A stretch of DNA of 64,000 nucleotides from Niabella drilacis (GTDB lineage Bacteria; Bacteroidota; Bacteroidia; Chitinophagales; Chitinophagaceae), in the NCBI RefSeq assembly GCF_900101395.1, contig NZ_FMZO01000007.1, forward strand, positions 1-64,000. Reading direction: 5' to 3'. The translations under genes were made by a program, and so were the position numbers. Under the pieces are notes generated by a model, which did no database searches, had not been told where the DNA came from, and worked only from the letters and a program-made list of their open reading frames with translations. Below are positions 18,480 to 27,226 of this stretch, in pieces (the first letter of the stretch is position 1; every line of letters begins with the position of its first letter).

Positions 18480-19160
18480 ATGATAGAATATTATAAAACG
18501 CAATCGGCCGACAGGAAATTTTCGCTTGAATTTTATCCGTCCATACAGGGGAATTTCTATCCCAGCGATGCGGTACAATACGGGGGAGATTTTATAGTGT
18601 CTTATAAGAACGATGCGCAGCCGCCCAAGGATACTACATTGCGGATACTGCAATTGATATTTCCAAGCACACCTGGAATGTATAACGCGGGAGTGCACCA
18701 ATGGAATATTGACAGCAATCCCCAAAATACAACATTGGAGGCGATACTGTACGGCGGAAATACAGAGCGGGATGTAACGTTTACAGCAGTTAAAATGCCG
18801 CAACCGGTTAAGAACTATACCTCGGGCGGCAATGCAGCGTCGTTGGCAGATATTCCCAGGGAAATTATGCCGTTCCCTTCAGGAGATGGTTTTTTAGAAC
18901 AGGATCTGAATGTTGCATTTGCCCAATACGTATGCGAATTGTCAGGCGATAAAGTGGTTAAAATTTATGATAAAGGTATTGTTTGGGGATACCGTTTTTT
19001 CCAGGATGCACAGGAAAAGAATAAAAGACAATTCAACCTTACCTACCGGTTGTTAAAAGATTCTTTTCTGACGAAAACAAATGAGCACCTGAATGCCATT
19101 GAAGGGCGGGTAGGCAAAAAGACCACGTTGAATAAGGAATTGAGCACCATTATTTATTAA
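18480..19160 (+). CDS. Unrecognised 226-aa protein, partner of the MACPF-like gene
   Basis: The protein has no signal peptide. Residues 1-110 are beta-rich and aromatic ('KFSLEFYPSIQGNFYPSD', 'GVHQWNIDSN'), and the C-terminal 80 residues are mostly helical and charged. No family is recognised. The stop lies 17 bp before the next gene, so the two are almost certainly co-transcribed. By analogy with two-component pore-forming proteins it could be a partner or chaperone of the downstream protein, but nothing in the sequence proves this. Confidence 0.55.
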   Translation: MIEYYKTQSADRKFSLEFYPSIQGNFYPSDAVQYGGDFIVSYKNDAQPPKDTTLRILQLIFPSTPGMYNAGVHQWNIDSNPQNTTLEAILYGGNTERDVTFTAVKMPQPVKNYTSGGNAASLADIPREIMPFPSGDGFLEQDLNVAFAQYVCELSGDKVVKIYDKGIVWGYRFFQDAQEKNKRQFNLTYRLLKDSFLTKTNEHLNAIEGRVGKKTTLNKELSTIIY

Positions 19161-19177
19161 AAACAAAAATTATTTTT

Positions 19178-20614
19178 ATGGAAACGATACTGTACAAAAC
19201 TGAGTTGCAATCGGTGATTGCAGGCATTGAATGGAACGAGGGCGCTGACTTTGGCGTGGGTGTAAATGCCATTGACGGCTCCATTATGGCAAAGTCCATC
19301 CTGCCGTTTGGAGTTACAAAACCGGGCAGCATTGATACACGGGAAAGCTATACTTCCATCGAATCGGAGGAAGATTTTGAGCAAATGATTGACACCAAAA
19401 ATAATGTAGAGGGAACCATCGCCGGCGTCAATATAAAAGCGGGTGCAGAATATACGAAGAAGGTGAAATTTTCAAAACACAGCCTGACCATTATCGCGGA
19501 ATACAAAATGCGTCAGAATGCGTATGCCCAGGAAAAGGATAATAATTATGCATTAAATGACAGGGCGGCGGCTTTATTGAATGAGTCACCCGATAAATTC
19601 CGGAAAACCTACGGGGATTATTTTGTTGCGGGGATAAAAAGTGAATCAAGTTTTATTGCGATGTATGCCTGCACTTCTAATACCAAGTCGGAGCTAAACA
19701 GGTTCAAGGCATCAGCCGGGGTAAGTAATCCCGGGATGCTGAAGGCAGACAGTGCCAATGAGTTTGAAACGAGCTTGAAAAGCAACAATATCCGCATGGA
19801 GATCCATGTATTCATGAACGGCGTTGATGCAGAGCGCTGCCCCTGTTCCGCTCCGTGGACAGCAGAGAAAGTTATTAAAGCACTGCAATGGTTTAAAGAG
19901 CATCAGTCTCCCCGGCCAACGTTCATGAAATTGCAGCACTATAACACCATTGATCCATCCTTTTCAAGAGAAAGTGATATTGAGCCGGCCATCTTTATCC
20001 GGCTGAAAAAGCTCTTCAGGAAGCAACAGATACTGGACAGGGAGTTTAATTCTTTCCCGATCCTTTATACGAACCCCTATAGCAGCTTTTTCCAGGATTT
20101 TATAAATGGCACCAACGCCAATAAAGCAAACATGGTACAGGACCCCGCTTTATTGCGCCATTATGAACAAATGGCCGATGAGATGGCTGACAAGCTAAAG
20201 CCGATACAGGACCGGTATGATTTTTTCCTGGAGCATAAAGATAATATGAGTGAGATTGACAATAAGCACCAATCGGCAGAAAAAGGGAAAGGCGTTTGGG
20301 GCCCCTGGGGCATTACGGCTGCTTCCAATCCGAATGTGGGTATGCGGGTGCACCGGGATCAGTTCCGGAAAGATTCCGCGTTTGCAAAAAAACAAAAGCA
20401 TGAATTTACAAGCCCCTCGGGCGAATGGCTGATTACAGGATGGAAGGTGATTTCAAACTGGACCGATGGCTCCAATGGCGGCTGGGAGAAAAAAGGAGGC
20501 CAGGTTATAGGGAGCTCTGACTACAGGATCTTTGTGGAGTCGCAAACAACCCGGGGTTGCCACTGGACCGTTGAGATTTATTATGTTAATAAAAACGACT
20601 ATAAGTTTGAATAA
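19178..20614 (+). CDS. Possible MACPF-like pore-forming protein
   Basis: A 478-aa protein without a signal peptide. Residues about 85-170 include a 'VKFSKHSLTIIAEYKM' strand, then a helix with 'AAALLNESPDKF' and the segment 'YGDYFVAGIKSESSF'. This order and the YGD-Y-V-G core resemble MACPF/perforin-like proteins of fungi and bacteria, where the glycine-rich turn is usually GG. Here that position reads ES. The middle carries a 'CPCSAPWTAEKVIKAL' segment, and the C-terminal 100 residues are Trp/Gly-rich ('EWLITGWKVISNW') and may be a lectin-like or membrane-binding module. If correct, the protein would act on membranes of competitors, predators or hosts. The assignment rests on motif resemblance only. 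Confidence 0.4.
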   Translation: METILYKTELQSVIAGIEWNEGADFGVGVNAIDGSIMAKSILPFGVTKPGSIDTRESYTSIESEEDFEQMIDTKNNVEGTIAGVNIKAGAEYTKKVKFSKHSLTIIAEYKMRQNAYAQEKDNNYALNDRAAALLNESPDKFRKTYGDYFVAGIKSESSFIAMYACTSNTKSELNRFKASAGVSNPGMLKADSANEFETSLKSNNIRMEIHVFMNGVDAERCPCSAPWTAEKVIKALQWFKEHQSPRPTFMKLQHYNTIDPSFSRESDIEPAIFIRLKKLFRKQQILDREFNSFPILYTNPYSSFFQDFINGTNANKANMVQDPALLRHYEQMADEMADKLKPIQDRYDFFLEHKDNMSEIDNKHQSAEKGKGVWGPWGITAASNPNVGMRVHRDQFRKDSAFAKKQKHEFTSPSGEWLITGWKVISNWTDGSNGGWEKKGGQVIGSSDYRIFVESQTTRGCHWTVEIYYVNKNDYKFE

Positions 20615-20655
20615 CTGTTAAGATAGCGCCCTTATATGGCATGTTGCACGGGAAC

Positions 20656-20691
20656 AGAAGAGGTGGCCTTTTATTAAAGGCTGCCTCTTCT
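20656..20691 (+). terminator. Intrinsic terminator-like hairpin
   Basis: AGAAGAGGTGGCCTTT (20656-20671) pairs with AAAGGCTGCCTCTTCT (20676-20691) with two imperfect positions. It lies 41 bp after the MACPF-like gene and before the antiporter gene, so it probably ends the 18480-20614 unit. There is no strong T run. Confidence 0.6.
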
Positions 20692-20806
20692 GCGTGAAAA
20701 CAGCAGCACCGCAGCACCCGTCAAAAAATGATAAAATAATTACCGTTTATGCCCGAAAATGCTTAAATTTTGCGCAAACTGAAAGACCGTAACATTTATA
20801 TTATAT

Positions 20807-23077
20807 ATGGGGCATTTACCAAAATTGATCGAGGACCTGGCGCTGATACTGATGGCGGGAGCCATTGTAACTTTATTATTCCGAAAGATCAAACAGCCGC
20901 TGGTGCTGGGGTATATCATTGCTGGTTTTCTGGTAAGTCCGCATTTTATTTTCACACCCAATGTGGTGGACCAGGAGAACGTAAAAACGCTGGCGGAGAT
21001 CGGCGTGATCTTCCTCCTGTTCAGCCTGGGCCTGGAGTTCAGCTTTAAAAAGCTGGTACGGGTAGGAGGTACAGCCTCTATTACCGCGTTCACGGAGATC
21101 ATCTTTATTACGGTTGGCGGGTATTTTGCCGGAAAGCTGATGGGCTGGACCACTATGGACAGCCTGTTCCTGGGCGGGATGCTGGCCAGTTCCTCCACTA
21201 CCATTATTTTGAGGGCCTTTGATGAACTGGGGGTAAAGACCAAGCAATTTGCAAGGATTGTTTTTGGTGTGCTGGTGGTGGAGGATATTGTCGTGATCCT
21301 GCTGATGGTGCTGCTTTCGACCGTCGCGGTCACCAAGAACTTTGAGGGCGGCCAGATCCTTTTTACTGTTTTGAAGCTGTTGTTTTTCCTCGGTATGTGG
21401 TTTATAGTGGGCATTTTTTTATTGCCCACCTTTTTACGGGTAGCCCGGAAGCTGCTGGATGAAGAGACGCTGCTGATACTGGCGCTGGGGCTTTGCCTGG
21501 GGATGGTGGTGCTGGCTACGCAGGTAGGTTTTTCGGCCGAGCTGGGGGCCTTTGTGATGGGGTCCATCATTGCAGAAACAACGCTTGCCGAAAAAGTGGA
21601 GCACCTGATCAAACCGGTAAAGGACCTGTTTGGCGCGGTATTCTTTGTTTCGGTGGGGATGATGATCGATCCCAAAGCTATTGCCACGTATGCCGGACCG
21701 ATCTGCTGGATCACCCTGCTGACACTGTTTGGTAAGATGATCAGCACCACCATCGGGGCGCTCATCTCCGGGCAGCCGCTCAAACAATCAGTGCAGGTAG
21801 GGATGAGTATGGCGCAGATCGGTGAATTTGCGTTTATCGTAGCCACCCTGGGGCTTTCCCTGGGTGTGATCTCCGAGTTCCTGTTCCCGATCGCCGTAGG
21901 GGCTTCTGCTATTACCACGTTCACAACGCCCTACCTGATCAAGTTTTCGGAGCCGATCTATAACTTTATCCTGAAGCGGTTACCCGAAAAATGGGTGAAT
22001 AAGATCAATAAATATTCCTCCAGCACGCAACAGATCCAGGCCGAAAGTGACTGGAGGGTCGTTTTGAAAACCTACCTGAGGATCCTGCTTACCAACACGA
22101 TCATCCTGGTGGCCCTGCTGCTGGTAAGCAAAAATTTCCTGCTGCCTTTCGTGGAAGAACGGGTAGCCAATAACTACCTGCGCAATGGTATCATACTTGT
22201 TATTTCGCTGGCAGCCGCGGCCCCCTTCTTTTGGGCATTTATGGCGGGCAAACCCAAAAATCAGGCATATAAGGAGTTGTGGGTAGATAAGAAGTACAAC
22301 CGGGGGCCATTGTTAATTGTAGAACTGCTGCGGGTAGCTATGGGCATTTTGTTTATGGCCATATTTGTAAACACCCTGGTGCCGGCCCGGATCGCATTGC
22401 TGGTTGGTATCCCCTTTACCGTGCTGGTACTGATCCTGTTCTCCAGCCGGATCCAGAAGTTTTACCAGCGGATGGAAAAGCGTTTTATGCGTAACCTTAA
22501 TGAACGCGAAACCGTGGCCGCCGAAGCCAACGCAGTAGAAAATAACCTGCACCAGAAAAACCGGGAAATGCGTTCCAACCTGGAAGCCTGGGATGCACAT
22601 ATTGTGGAAATGGAAGTAAGCCCGCAGGCAACGGCTATCGGTATTGTATTGAAAGACCTGCAATGGCGCGAAAACTTCGGGATCAATATTGTATATATAA
22701 AACGGGGAGAGCAGATCATTCATACCCCCGGAAGGAATAACCGCCTGCTCCCTTTTGACCGGGTGGGCGTGCTGGCTACAGACGATCAGCTGGCCATCTT
22801 TAAACCGGTTTTTGATGCGCGGGAGGTACTGGAGCATGATGAAATGAGTATCGAGGATATCGTACTTCAGAAAGTACTGGTAGATGAACATACAAAGCTC
22901 AGGGGCCAGACCATACACGGCTCCGGCCTCCGGGAACGGACCAACGGCCTGGTTGTAGGTATTGAAAAGGAAAAAGACCGGATCCTGAACCCGGAATCCT
23001 CTACGGTGCTGGAATGGGGTGATATCGTTTGGATCGTAGGCGACCGGAAGAAGCTGCAAAAGCTGATCGTGGAGTAG
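20807..23077 (+). CDS. CPA2-family monovalent cation:proton antiporter
   Basis: A 756-aa inner-membrane protein. About twelve membrane helices occupy residues 1-390, with the CPA2 core 'GYIIAGFLVSP', 'SSSTTIIL' and 'VVEDIVVILLMVLL', where the conserved Asp lies. Two more hydrophobic pairs (about 430-545) follow. The cytosolic tail has two segments like TrkA_C regulatory domains, near residues 600-660 and 680-750. The usual nucleotide-binding TrkA_N (RCK) domain of KefB-like proteins is not visible. The family exchanges K+ or Na+ for H+, and the substrate cannot be told from the sequence. Monocistronic, preceded by a terminator-like hairpin. Confidence 0.88.
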   Translation: MGHLPKLIEDLALILMAGAIVTLLFRKIKQPLVLGYIIAGFLVSPHFIFTPNVVDQENVKTLAEIGVIFLLFSLGLEFSFKKLVRVGGTASITAFTEIIFITVGGYFAGKLMGWTTMDSLFLGGMLASSSTTIILRAFDELGVKTKQFARIVFGVLVVEDIVVILLMVLLSTVAVTKNFEGGQILFTVLKLLFFLGMWFIVGIFLLPTFLRVARKLLDEETLLILALGLCLGMVVLATQVGFSAELGAFVMGSIIAETTLAEKVEHLIKPVKDLFGAVFFVSVGMMIDPKAIATYAGPICWITLLTLFGKMISTTIGALISGQPLKQSVQVGMSMAQIGEFAFIVATLGLSLGVISEFLFPIAVGASAITTFTTPYLIKFSEPIYNFILKRLPEKWVNKINKYSSSTQQIQAESDWRVVLKTYLRILLTNTIILVALLLVSKNFLLPFVEERVANNYLRNGIILVISLAAAAPFFWAFMAGKPKNQAYKELWVDKKYNRGPLLIVELLRVAMGILFMAIFVNTLVPARIALLVGIPFTVLVLILFSSRIQKFYQRMEKRFMRNLNERETVAAEANAVENNLHQKNREMRSNLEAWDAHIVEMEVSPQATAIGIVLKDLQWRENFGINIVYIKRGEQIIHTPGRNNRLLPFDRVGVLATDDQLAIFKPVFDAREVLEHDEMSIEDIVLQKVLVDEHTKLRGQTIHGSGLRERTNGLVVGIEKEKDRILNPESSTVLEWGDIVWIVGDRKKLQKLIVE

Positions 23078-23611
23078 TACCAGCTGAAAGCTGGCCGGTT
23101 CAAAACTTAAGGTTCCACGTTGTGATCCTGTTTGCACGCTTGATGTGCGGTTTTCATTTTCATATTTCTCAAATTAAAAAAGTCAGACTATAAGGTTTGT
23201 TGCAGGTTTAACAGGTTCAGCGTGGTTAATGCACTTCGCTTCTTCCTGCTCAATTCTTGCTATTCCTTCCTGGCTGATAACGTTAACTAACCGGATCTTA
23301 AATACTATGCCCGGCACAGTGCATCAAGGCCAATCGTTCATGGTCAATGGTCAAATCTGCGAGTATGAAACGCAATCCAACTGAAACGTTGGACTTTAAA
23401 CCTGGAATCTTTCCCTGCGGGAATTTAAAATAGCCAATGTAAAATATTAAATGTAAAAGCGGGATACCGTTACAGCTCAATGATCTTACTTCCGGAGCAA
23501 CATGCATATCCTATAAAATTTGAGAGCCGAAACCCACATTGCATCTCCGAAGAACTCAACATCAAGTGTAAAAACCGGGACTAACTTTGAACATTAAACC
23601 CTGAACAAATT
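23078..23611. other. Gene-free spacer between convergent genes
   Basis: About 530 bp. It contains a small CCAGCT/AGCTGG hairpin just after the antiporter stop and stretches of degenerate words of the 'tcaatggtcaaatctg' kind that are common in Bacteroidota spacers. I see no convincing gene, RNA or regulatory site. Confidence 0.5.
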
Positions 23612-24238
23612 TTATCCTTCCCGCGGCGCATATACCTCATACACCGGGCTGAATAAATAAAGTTTCCCCGTTTTCATTTCCAGGCACTCAAACCGTTTGG
23701 TGCGCTTTTTCCCCTTCTTAAAAACACGTCCGTCGGTCAGGACAAACAGGGTGCCGGGGGGCAGCTCTTCTACCAGGTAGTGGTGCTGTTTCCGGTTATC
23801 ATAGCGGTACAGGATCCGCTGAAGCCCTTCTTCGGCACAGGTAGAAGCGCCGGGGTTGTGCAGGGAACGTTTTAGCTCTGCCGCAATATCATCCGGGAAA
23901 ACTTTTTTCTCAAGAAATTGTGCCAGGAGAAGTCCGTAGTGATGCTTCCACTCCCGTCCATGTGCCATGACCCTGTTCTGATGCTGCTCAAAAGTAACCA
24001 GGTGGGCCAGCTCGTGCAGCAGGGTAATAAGAAAGGCATATTTGTTCAGGTTACCGTTCACGCTGATGCGGTGGTGCCGGGTAGCAATACGGTGCCGGTA
24101 ATCGCCCAGGACGGAGGAGCGGCTTTTGGCAATGGTCAGGTGCACTTTGTAATGATCCAGGTAGGCCAGTACGGCTTCATAGGTATCATCCGGCAGATAA
24201 GCTGCCAGCTGCCCCATCGGAACCTGCTTCTTAGCCAT
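23612..24238 (-). CDS. SprT-like zinc metalloprotease-domain protein
   Basis: A 208-aa protein with the zinc motif HELAH at residues 75-79 and a third likely ligand, His93 in 'VMAHGREWKHH', which is the SprT-like arrangement. A C-terminal treble-clef-like region follows, but the usual Cys pairs are missing. The gene overlaps the end of the upstream AtpI-like gene by 8 bp, so translation is probably coupled. Related proteins (Spartan/SprT) act on DNA-protein crosslinks in other organisms. Bacterial SprT-like proteins are poorly characterised, so the role here is open. Confidence 0.85.
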   Translation of the reverse strand: MAKKQVPMGQLAAYLPDDTYEAVLAYLDHYKVHLTIAKSRSSVLGDYRHRIATRHHRISVNGNLNKYAFLITLLHELAHLVTFEQHQNRVMAHGREWKHHYGLLLAQFLEKKVFPDDIAAELKRSLHNPGASTCAEEGLQRILYRYDNRKQHHYLVEELPPGTLFVLTDGRVFKKGKKRTKRFECLEMKTGKLYLFSPVYEVYAPREG

Positions 24239-24650
24239 TGTTCTTTTTGTTATTAAATATTTTCTTCAGGGTCGTGGTTTCAATCAGCGAATAGATAATA
24301 TAGATGCCCAGGCAGATGAACAATGCCGGCTTGTTGATGCGGCCTTGTTGCGTGTAAATATAGATAAATGCCGCAATGGCGCAGGCAAATAAACGGATCA
24401 CAAATCCACCGTAAAATACCCGTACAAAAACGTGGGGGTTGGGGTTGTCGGCAGCGTTTGCGGAACGCAGGATATTGAGCAGGCTGATCAGGAAAAGCAG
24501 GAGGTTGCCCGCAAGCACCACAGTGGCATCCACATTGTTTTTCTGAAACTCCGCCTTTCCGAAAATAAAAAGAGCGCTGATCACCACAAATACGGCGATC
24601 ATGATCCGGATGGGCGTTTTCACAGCGGCTTTGGCACTAAACTGAGTCAT
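24231..24650 (-). CDS. AtpI-like small membrane protein
   Basis: A 139-aa protein with four hydrophobic helices and short basic termini, in the ATP synthase protein I / hypothetical class that precedes atpB in many Bacteroidota. It overlaps the upstream AtpZ-like gene by 4 bp (ATGA), showing coupled translation. In this window no atpB, atpE or other F-type ATPase gene follows. The next gene is SprT-like. The AtpI label is therefore based on size, helices and partner only. Confidence 0.6.
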   Translation of the reverse strand: MTQFSAKAAVKTPIRIMIAVFVVISALFIFGKAEFQKNNVDATVVLAGNLLLFLISLLNILRSANAADNPNPHVFVRVFYGGFVIRLFACAIAAFIYIYTQQGRINKPALFICLGIYIIYSLIETTTLKKIFNNKKNNG

Positions 24651-24853
24651 TGTTTCTTCTTAACGGTTTCTTTATAAAGTTGATAAAAGGTAGCTCCCAA
24701 AACCAGCAAAGGTAACAGGATTATGAACAACGGGGCAACCCCGAGTTTTTTATCCAGCCAGAGCCCTGCATAAACGGCCAGGCCGATCATCACCAGCAAT
24801 TGGGCTGCAAGGCCCAGGTACTTTAGCCAGGCATTGGAATCAGGAAGAGGCAT
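24647..24853 (-). CDS. AtpZ/AtpI-family protein
   Basis: A 68-aa protein with two membrane helices and the pattern 'YLGLAAQLLVMIGLAVYAGLWLDKKLG' seen in the AtpZ/AtpI family, followed by a hydrophobic helix and a basic tail. In other bacteria the protein assists F1Fo ATP synthase assembly or Mg2+ uptake. It begins a three-gene unit with the AtpI-like and SprT-like genes. An exact TAnnTTTG promoter element lies 26 bp upstream of its ATG. Confidence 0.75.
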   Translation of the reverse strand: MPLPDSNAWLKYLGLAAQLLVMIGLAVYAGLWLDKKLGVAPLFIILLPLLVLGATFYQLYKETVKKKQ

Positions 24854-24878
24854 GTTGGATCAATAGTACTGCTTTCTG

Positions 24879-24886
24879 CAAATATA
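24879..24886 (-). promoter_or_regulatory. Bacteroidota -7 promoter element (TATATTTG)
   Basis: On the minus strand this reads TATATTTG, an exact match to the Bacteroidota -7 consensus TAnnTTTG, 26 bp before the AtpZ-like start codon. No clear -33 TTG element at the ideal spacing is seen. Confidence 0.55.
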
Positions 24887-24975
24887 AAAAGAATGTTCAA
24901 TCGATTGCGCGGGCGGTAAATGAAAAGAGATCCTGAAAAGGCGCCCGGGCACTGCTTTTTTTGTTCATGCACAAG

Positions 24976-24983
24976 TATATTTG
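24976..24983 (+). promoter_or_regulatory. Bacteroidota -7 promoter element (TATATTTG)
   Basis: An exact TAnnTTTG match on the plus strand, 98 bp upstream of the GH2 start at 25082. It forms, with the element at 24879, a divergent promoter pair within about 100 bp. Confidence 0.5.
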
Positions 24984-25081
24984 TACCCGCGGACCGCAGC
25001 AACCGCTGGATCTGATCACCGTGCCTTAAGCGGTATTTGATTGTTTATATGTTGTTGAACGTTGCTCATTGTATTTTAGTT

Positions 25082-27175
25082 ATGACAAGAATGAATGTAG
25101 TGCCGGCCCTTTTCAGAGTATGCATATTGATGACCGCCGCTTTGATTCAGCCCGGGACAGGCGGGGTTTCCGCGCAAAATGCGCGCAGGATCATCACGTT
25201 TAATGACCACTGGGAATTTAAAAAAGGGCCTGGTGGTTTTGATAAGGATACCAGCTATATAAGTGCGGAATGGGACCCGGTTAGTATACCACATACCTAT
25301 AACCGTACCGATATGCAGTTGGATAAGAACTTCTACACAGGGGATGCCTTTTATAAAAAGAAGTTCATTGTTGAAAATAGTTTAAAAGGCAGACGCATCT
25401 TCCTCCGGTTTGAAGGTGTGGGATCGGTGGCTACTGTTTACGTCAACGGCCGTTATCTTACAGAACATAAGGGGAGCTACGCTGCCTTTTCCTTCGAAAT
25501 AACCCATTCTGTCCGGTATGGACAGGAAAATACGATCCTGGTAAAAACCAATAATGCAGCCCGTAAGGATGTGATCCCTGTAAATCATTTCCTCTTCCCG
25601 ATATATGGAGGTATTTACCGGCCGGTAAGTATGATTATTACCGATCCGGTAAATATAACGGTTACCGATTATGCATCGCCGGGTATTTACATTACGCAAA
25701 AAGATGTGTCGGAGCAGAGCGCCGCAATTACGGTAAAAGCAAAGCTGGAAAATAAGGAAACAGCCATGCAGGCCATCGTGCTGCAAACCGAGGTAAAGGA
25801 TGCCGGCGGCCGGCAGGTTGCCGTTGTCCGTAAGAATTTGGACGTAAGCCCGCAGGGAACAACCTATGCAGATCAATCCTTCGAGATAAAAGATCCGCAT
25901 TTGTGGAACGGGGTAAAGGATCCGTACCTGTATACGCTGACAACATCGCTGATCCGCAACGGGAAAGAGCTGGATGCCGTTACACAGCCACTCGGCGTCC
26001 GGCGGATAGAAGTAAAGCCAGGAGACGGGGTGTATTTAAATGGTGTGAAATATCCCATGTATGGCGTTACGCGGCACCAGGACCGCTGGCAGTACGGGAA
26101 CGCGCTTTCCCATGAGCAGCATGAAGAAGATATGAAGATTATCCGGGAAATGGGGGCCACCACCATCCGGCTGGCCCATTACCAGCAGGCAGAAGATATG
26201 TATGCACTGGCCGATAAAATGGGTTTGCTCATCTGGGCTGAGATCCCTTTTGTCAACACTACTTCTTACCAGGAAAGTGAGAATGCCAAACAGCAAATGG
26301 CGGAACTGGTGCGGCAGAACAGGAATCACCCCTCGATTTATGTTTGGGGAATGCACAACGAAGTATATTCCAAAACCCCGGATGAACATGTGCCGGTGCT
26401 TACGAGGGAGCTGAATGATATTGCCAAGACTGATGACCCGGACCGTTATACAGCCGCGGTTTCGGGATATGGCGAAATGGACCGCCCTGCCAACCTTGCT
26501 GCTGATATACAGGGAATGAACCGCTACTACGGCTGGTATGAGGGCCGGATCGGCGACCTCGAAAAATGGGCTTTGGGTCTTGAGCAAAAGTACCCCGGTT
26601 ATAAAGTAATGTTAACGGAATATGGAGCAGATGGTAATATGGACCAGTCGTCGGATACCCTGCCCGACCCGTCAAAGCTTAATCCCGTAAGCGGGCAGTT
26701 CTTCCCCGAGAACTATCAAACGGAAACACATATTCAACAATGGGCCATTATTGAGAAACATCCTTATATCCTGGCGTCTTATTTATGGAACACGTTTGAA
26801 TTTGCAGTTCCTATGTGGAACCGGGGAGGTGTAAACGCCCGGAATTTAAAGGGCCTGGTTAGCTTTGACCGCAAAAGGAGAAAAGACGCTTTTTACTGGT
26901 ACAAGGCCAACTGGAACCCCGAGCCGATGCTGTACCTGGCTAACCGGCGCGACAGTATCCGTACCCTGGCTGTTACCCGCGTGCAATTGTTTACAAACCT
27001 GAAGCAGGTGCAGCTTAAAGTGAACGGTAAAAGCATTGCAGGTAAGAACGGCGTTAATGACAAACACCGGGTTTTTGAAAATATAAAATTAAAAAAAGGC
27101 ATCAATAAAATTGAGGCAACCGGGGCCGCAAATGGGAAGATACTAAAAGATAGGATGACCTGGATATTGCAGTAG
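25082..27175 (+). CDS. Secreted GH2 glycosidase (beta-galactosidase-like)
   Basis: I place the start at the ATG at 25082 (MTRMNVVPALF...). The 697-aa protein then opens with a signal peptide cleaved near 'GGVSAQ'. An N-terminal sugar-binding jelly roll (about 30-190) and an Ig-like domain (about 190-300) precede a TIM barrel. The barrel carries the acid/base Glu427 in 'VWGMHNEV' and the nucleophile Glu513 in 'MLTEYGADG'. A short beta domain ends the protein. GH2 enzymes include beta-galactosidases, mannosidases and glucuronidases, and the substrate is not fixed by these motifs. It heads a run of three exported glycosidases. It is probably periplasmic or on the cell surface. Confidence 0.92.
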   Translation: MTRMNVVPALFRVCILMTAALIQPGTGGVSAQNARRIITFNDHWEFKKGPGGFDKDTSYISAEWDPVSIPHTYNRTDMQLDKNFYTGDAFYKKKFIVENSLKGRRIFLRFEGVGSVATVYVNGRYLTEHKGSYAAFSFEITHSVRYGQENTILVKTNNAARKDVIPVNHFLFPIYGGIYRPVSMIITDPVNITVTDYASPGIYITQKDVSEQSAAITVKAKLENKETAMQAIVLQTEVKDAGGRQVAVVRKNLDVSPQGTTYADQSFEIKDPHLWNGVKDPYLYTLTTSLIRNGKELDAVTQPLGVRRIEVKPGDGVYLNGVKYPMYGVTRHQDRWQYGNALSHEQHEEDMKIIREMGATTIRLAHYQQAEDMYALADKMGLLIWAEIPFVNTTSYQESENAKQQMAELVRQNRNHPSIYVWGMHNEVYSKTPDEHVPVLTRELNDIAKTDDPDRYTAAVSGYGEMDRPANLAADIQGMNRYYGWYEGRIGDLEKWALGLEQKYPGYKVMLTEYGADGNMDQSSDTLPDPSKLNPVSGQFFPENYQTETHIQQWAIIEKHPYILASYLWNTFEFAVPMWNRGGVNARNLKGLVSFDRKRRKDAFYWYKANWNPEPMLYLANRRDSIRTLAVTRVQLFTNLKQVQLKVNGKSIAGKNGVNDKHRVFENIKLKKGINKIEATGAANGKILKDRMTWILQ

Positions 27176-27226
27176 GGATTTGAAAATGCGAAAATTGATG
27201 GATCAGAAAATAAAAAAAAATTGCAA

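Noticed and set aside
20740-21924. Long minus-strand open frame opposite the CPA2 antiporter gene
   Set aside because: It is antisense to a clear antiporter, is Ser/Thr/Pro-rich and lacks any family pattern, as expected of a shadow frame.
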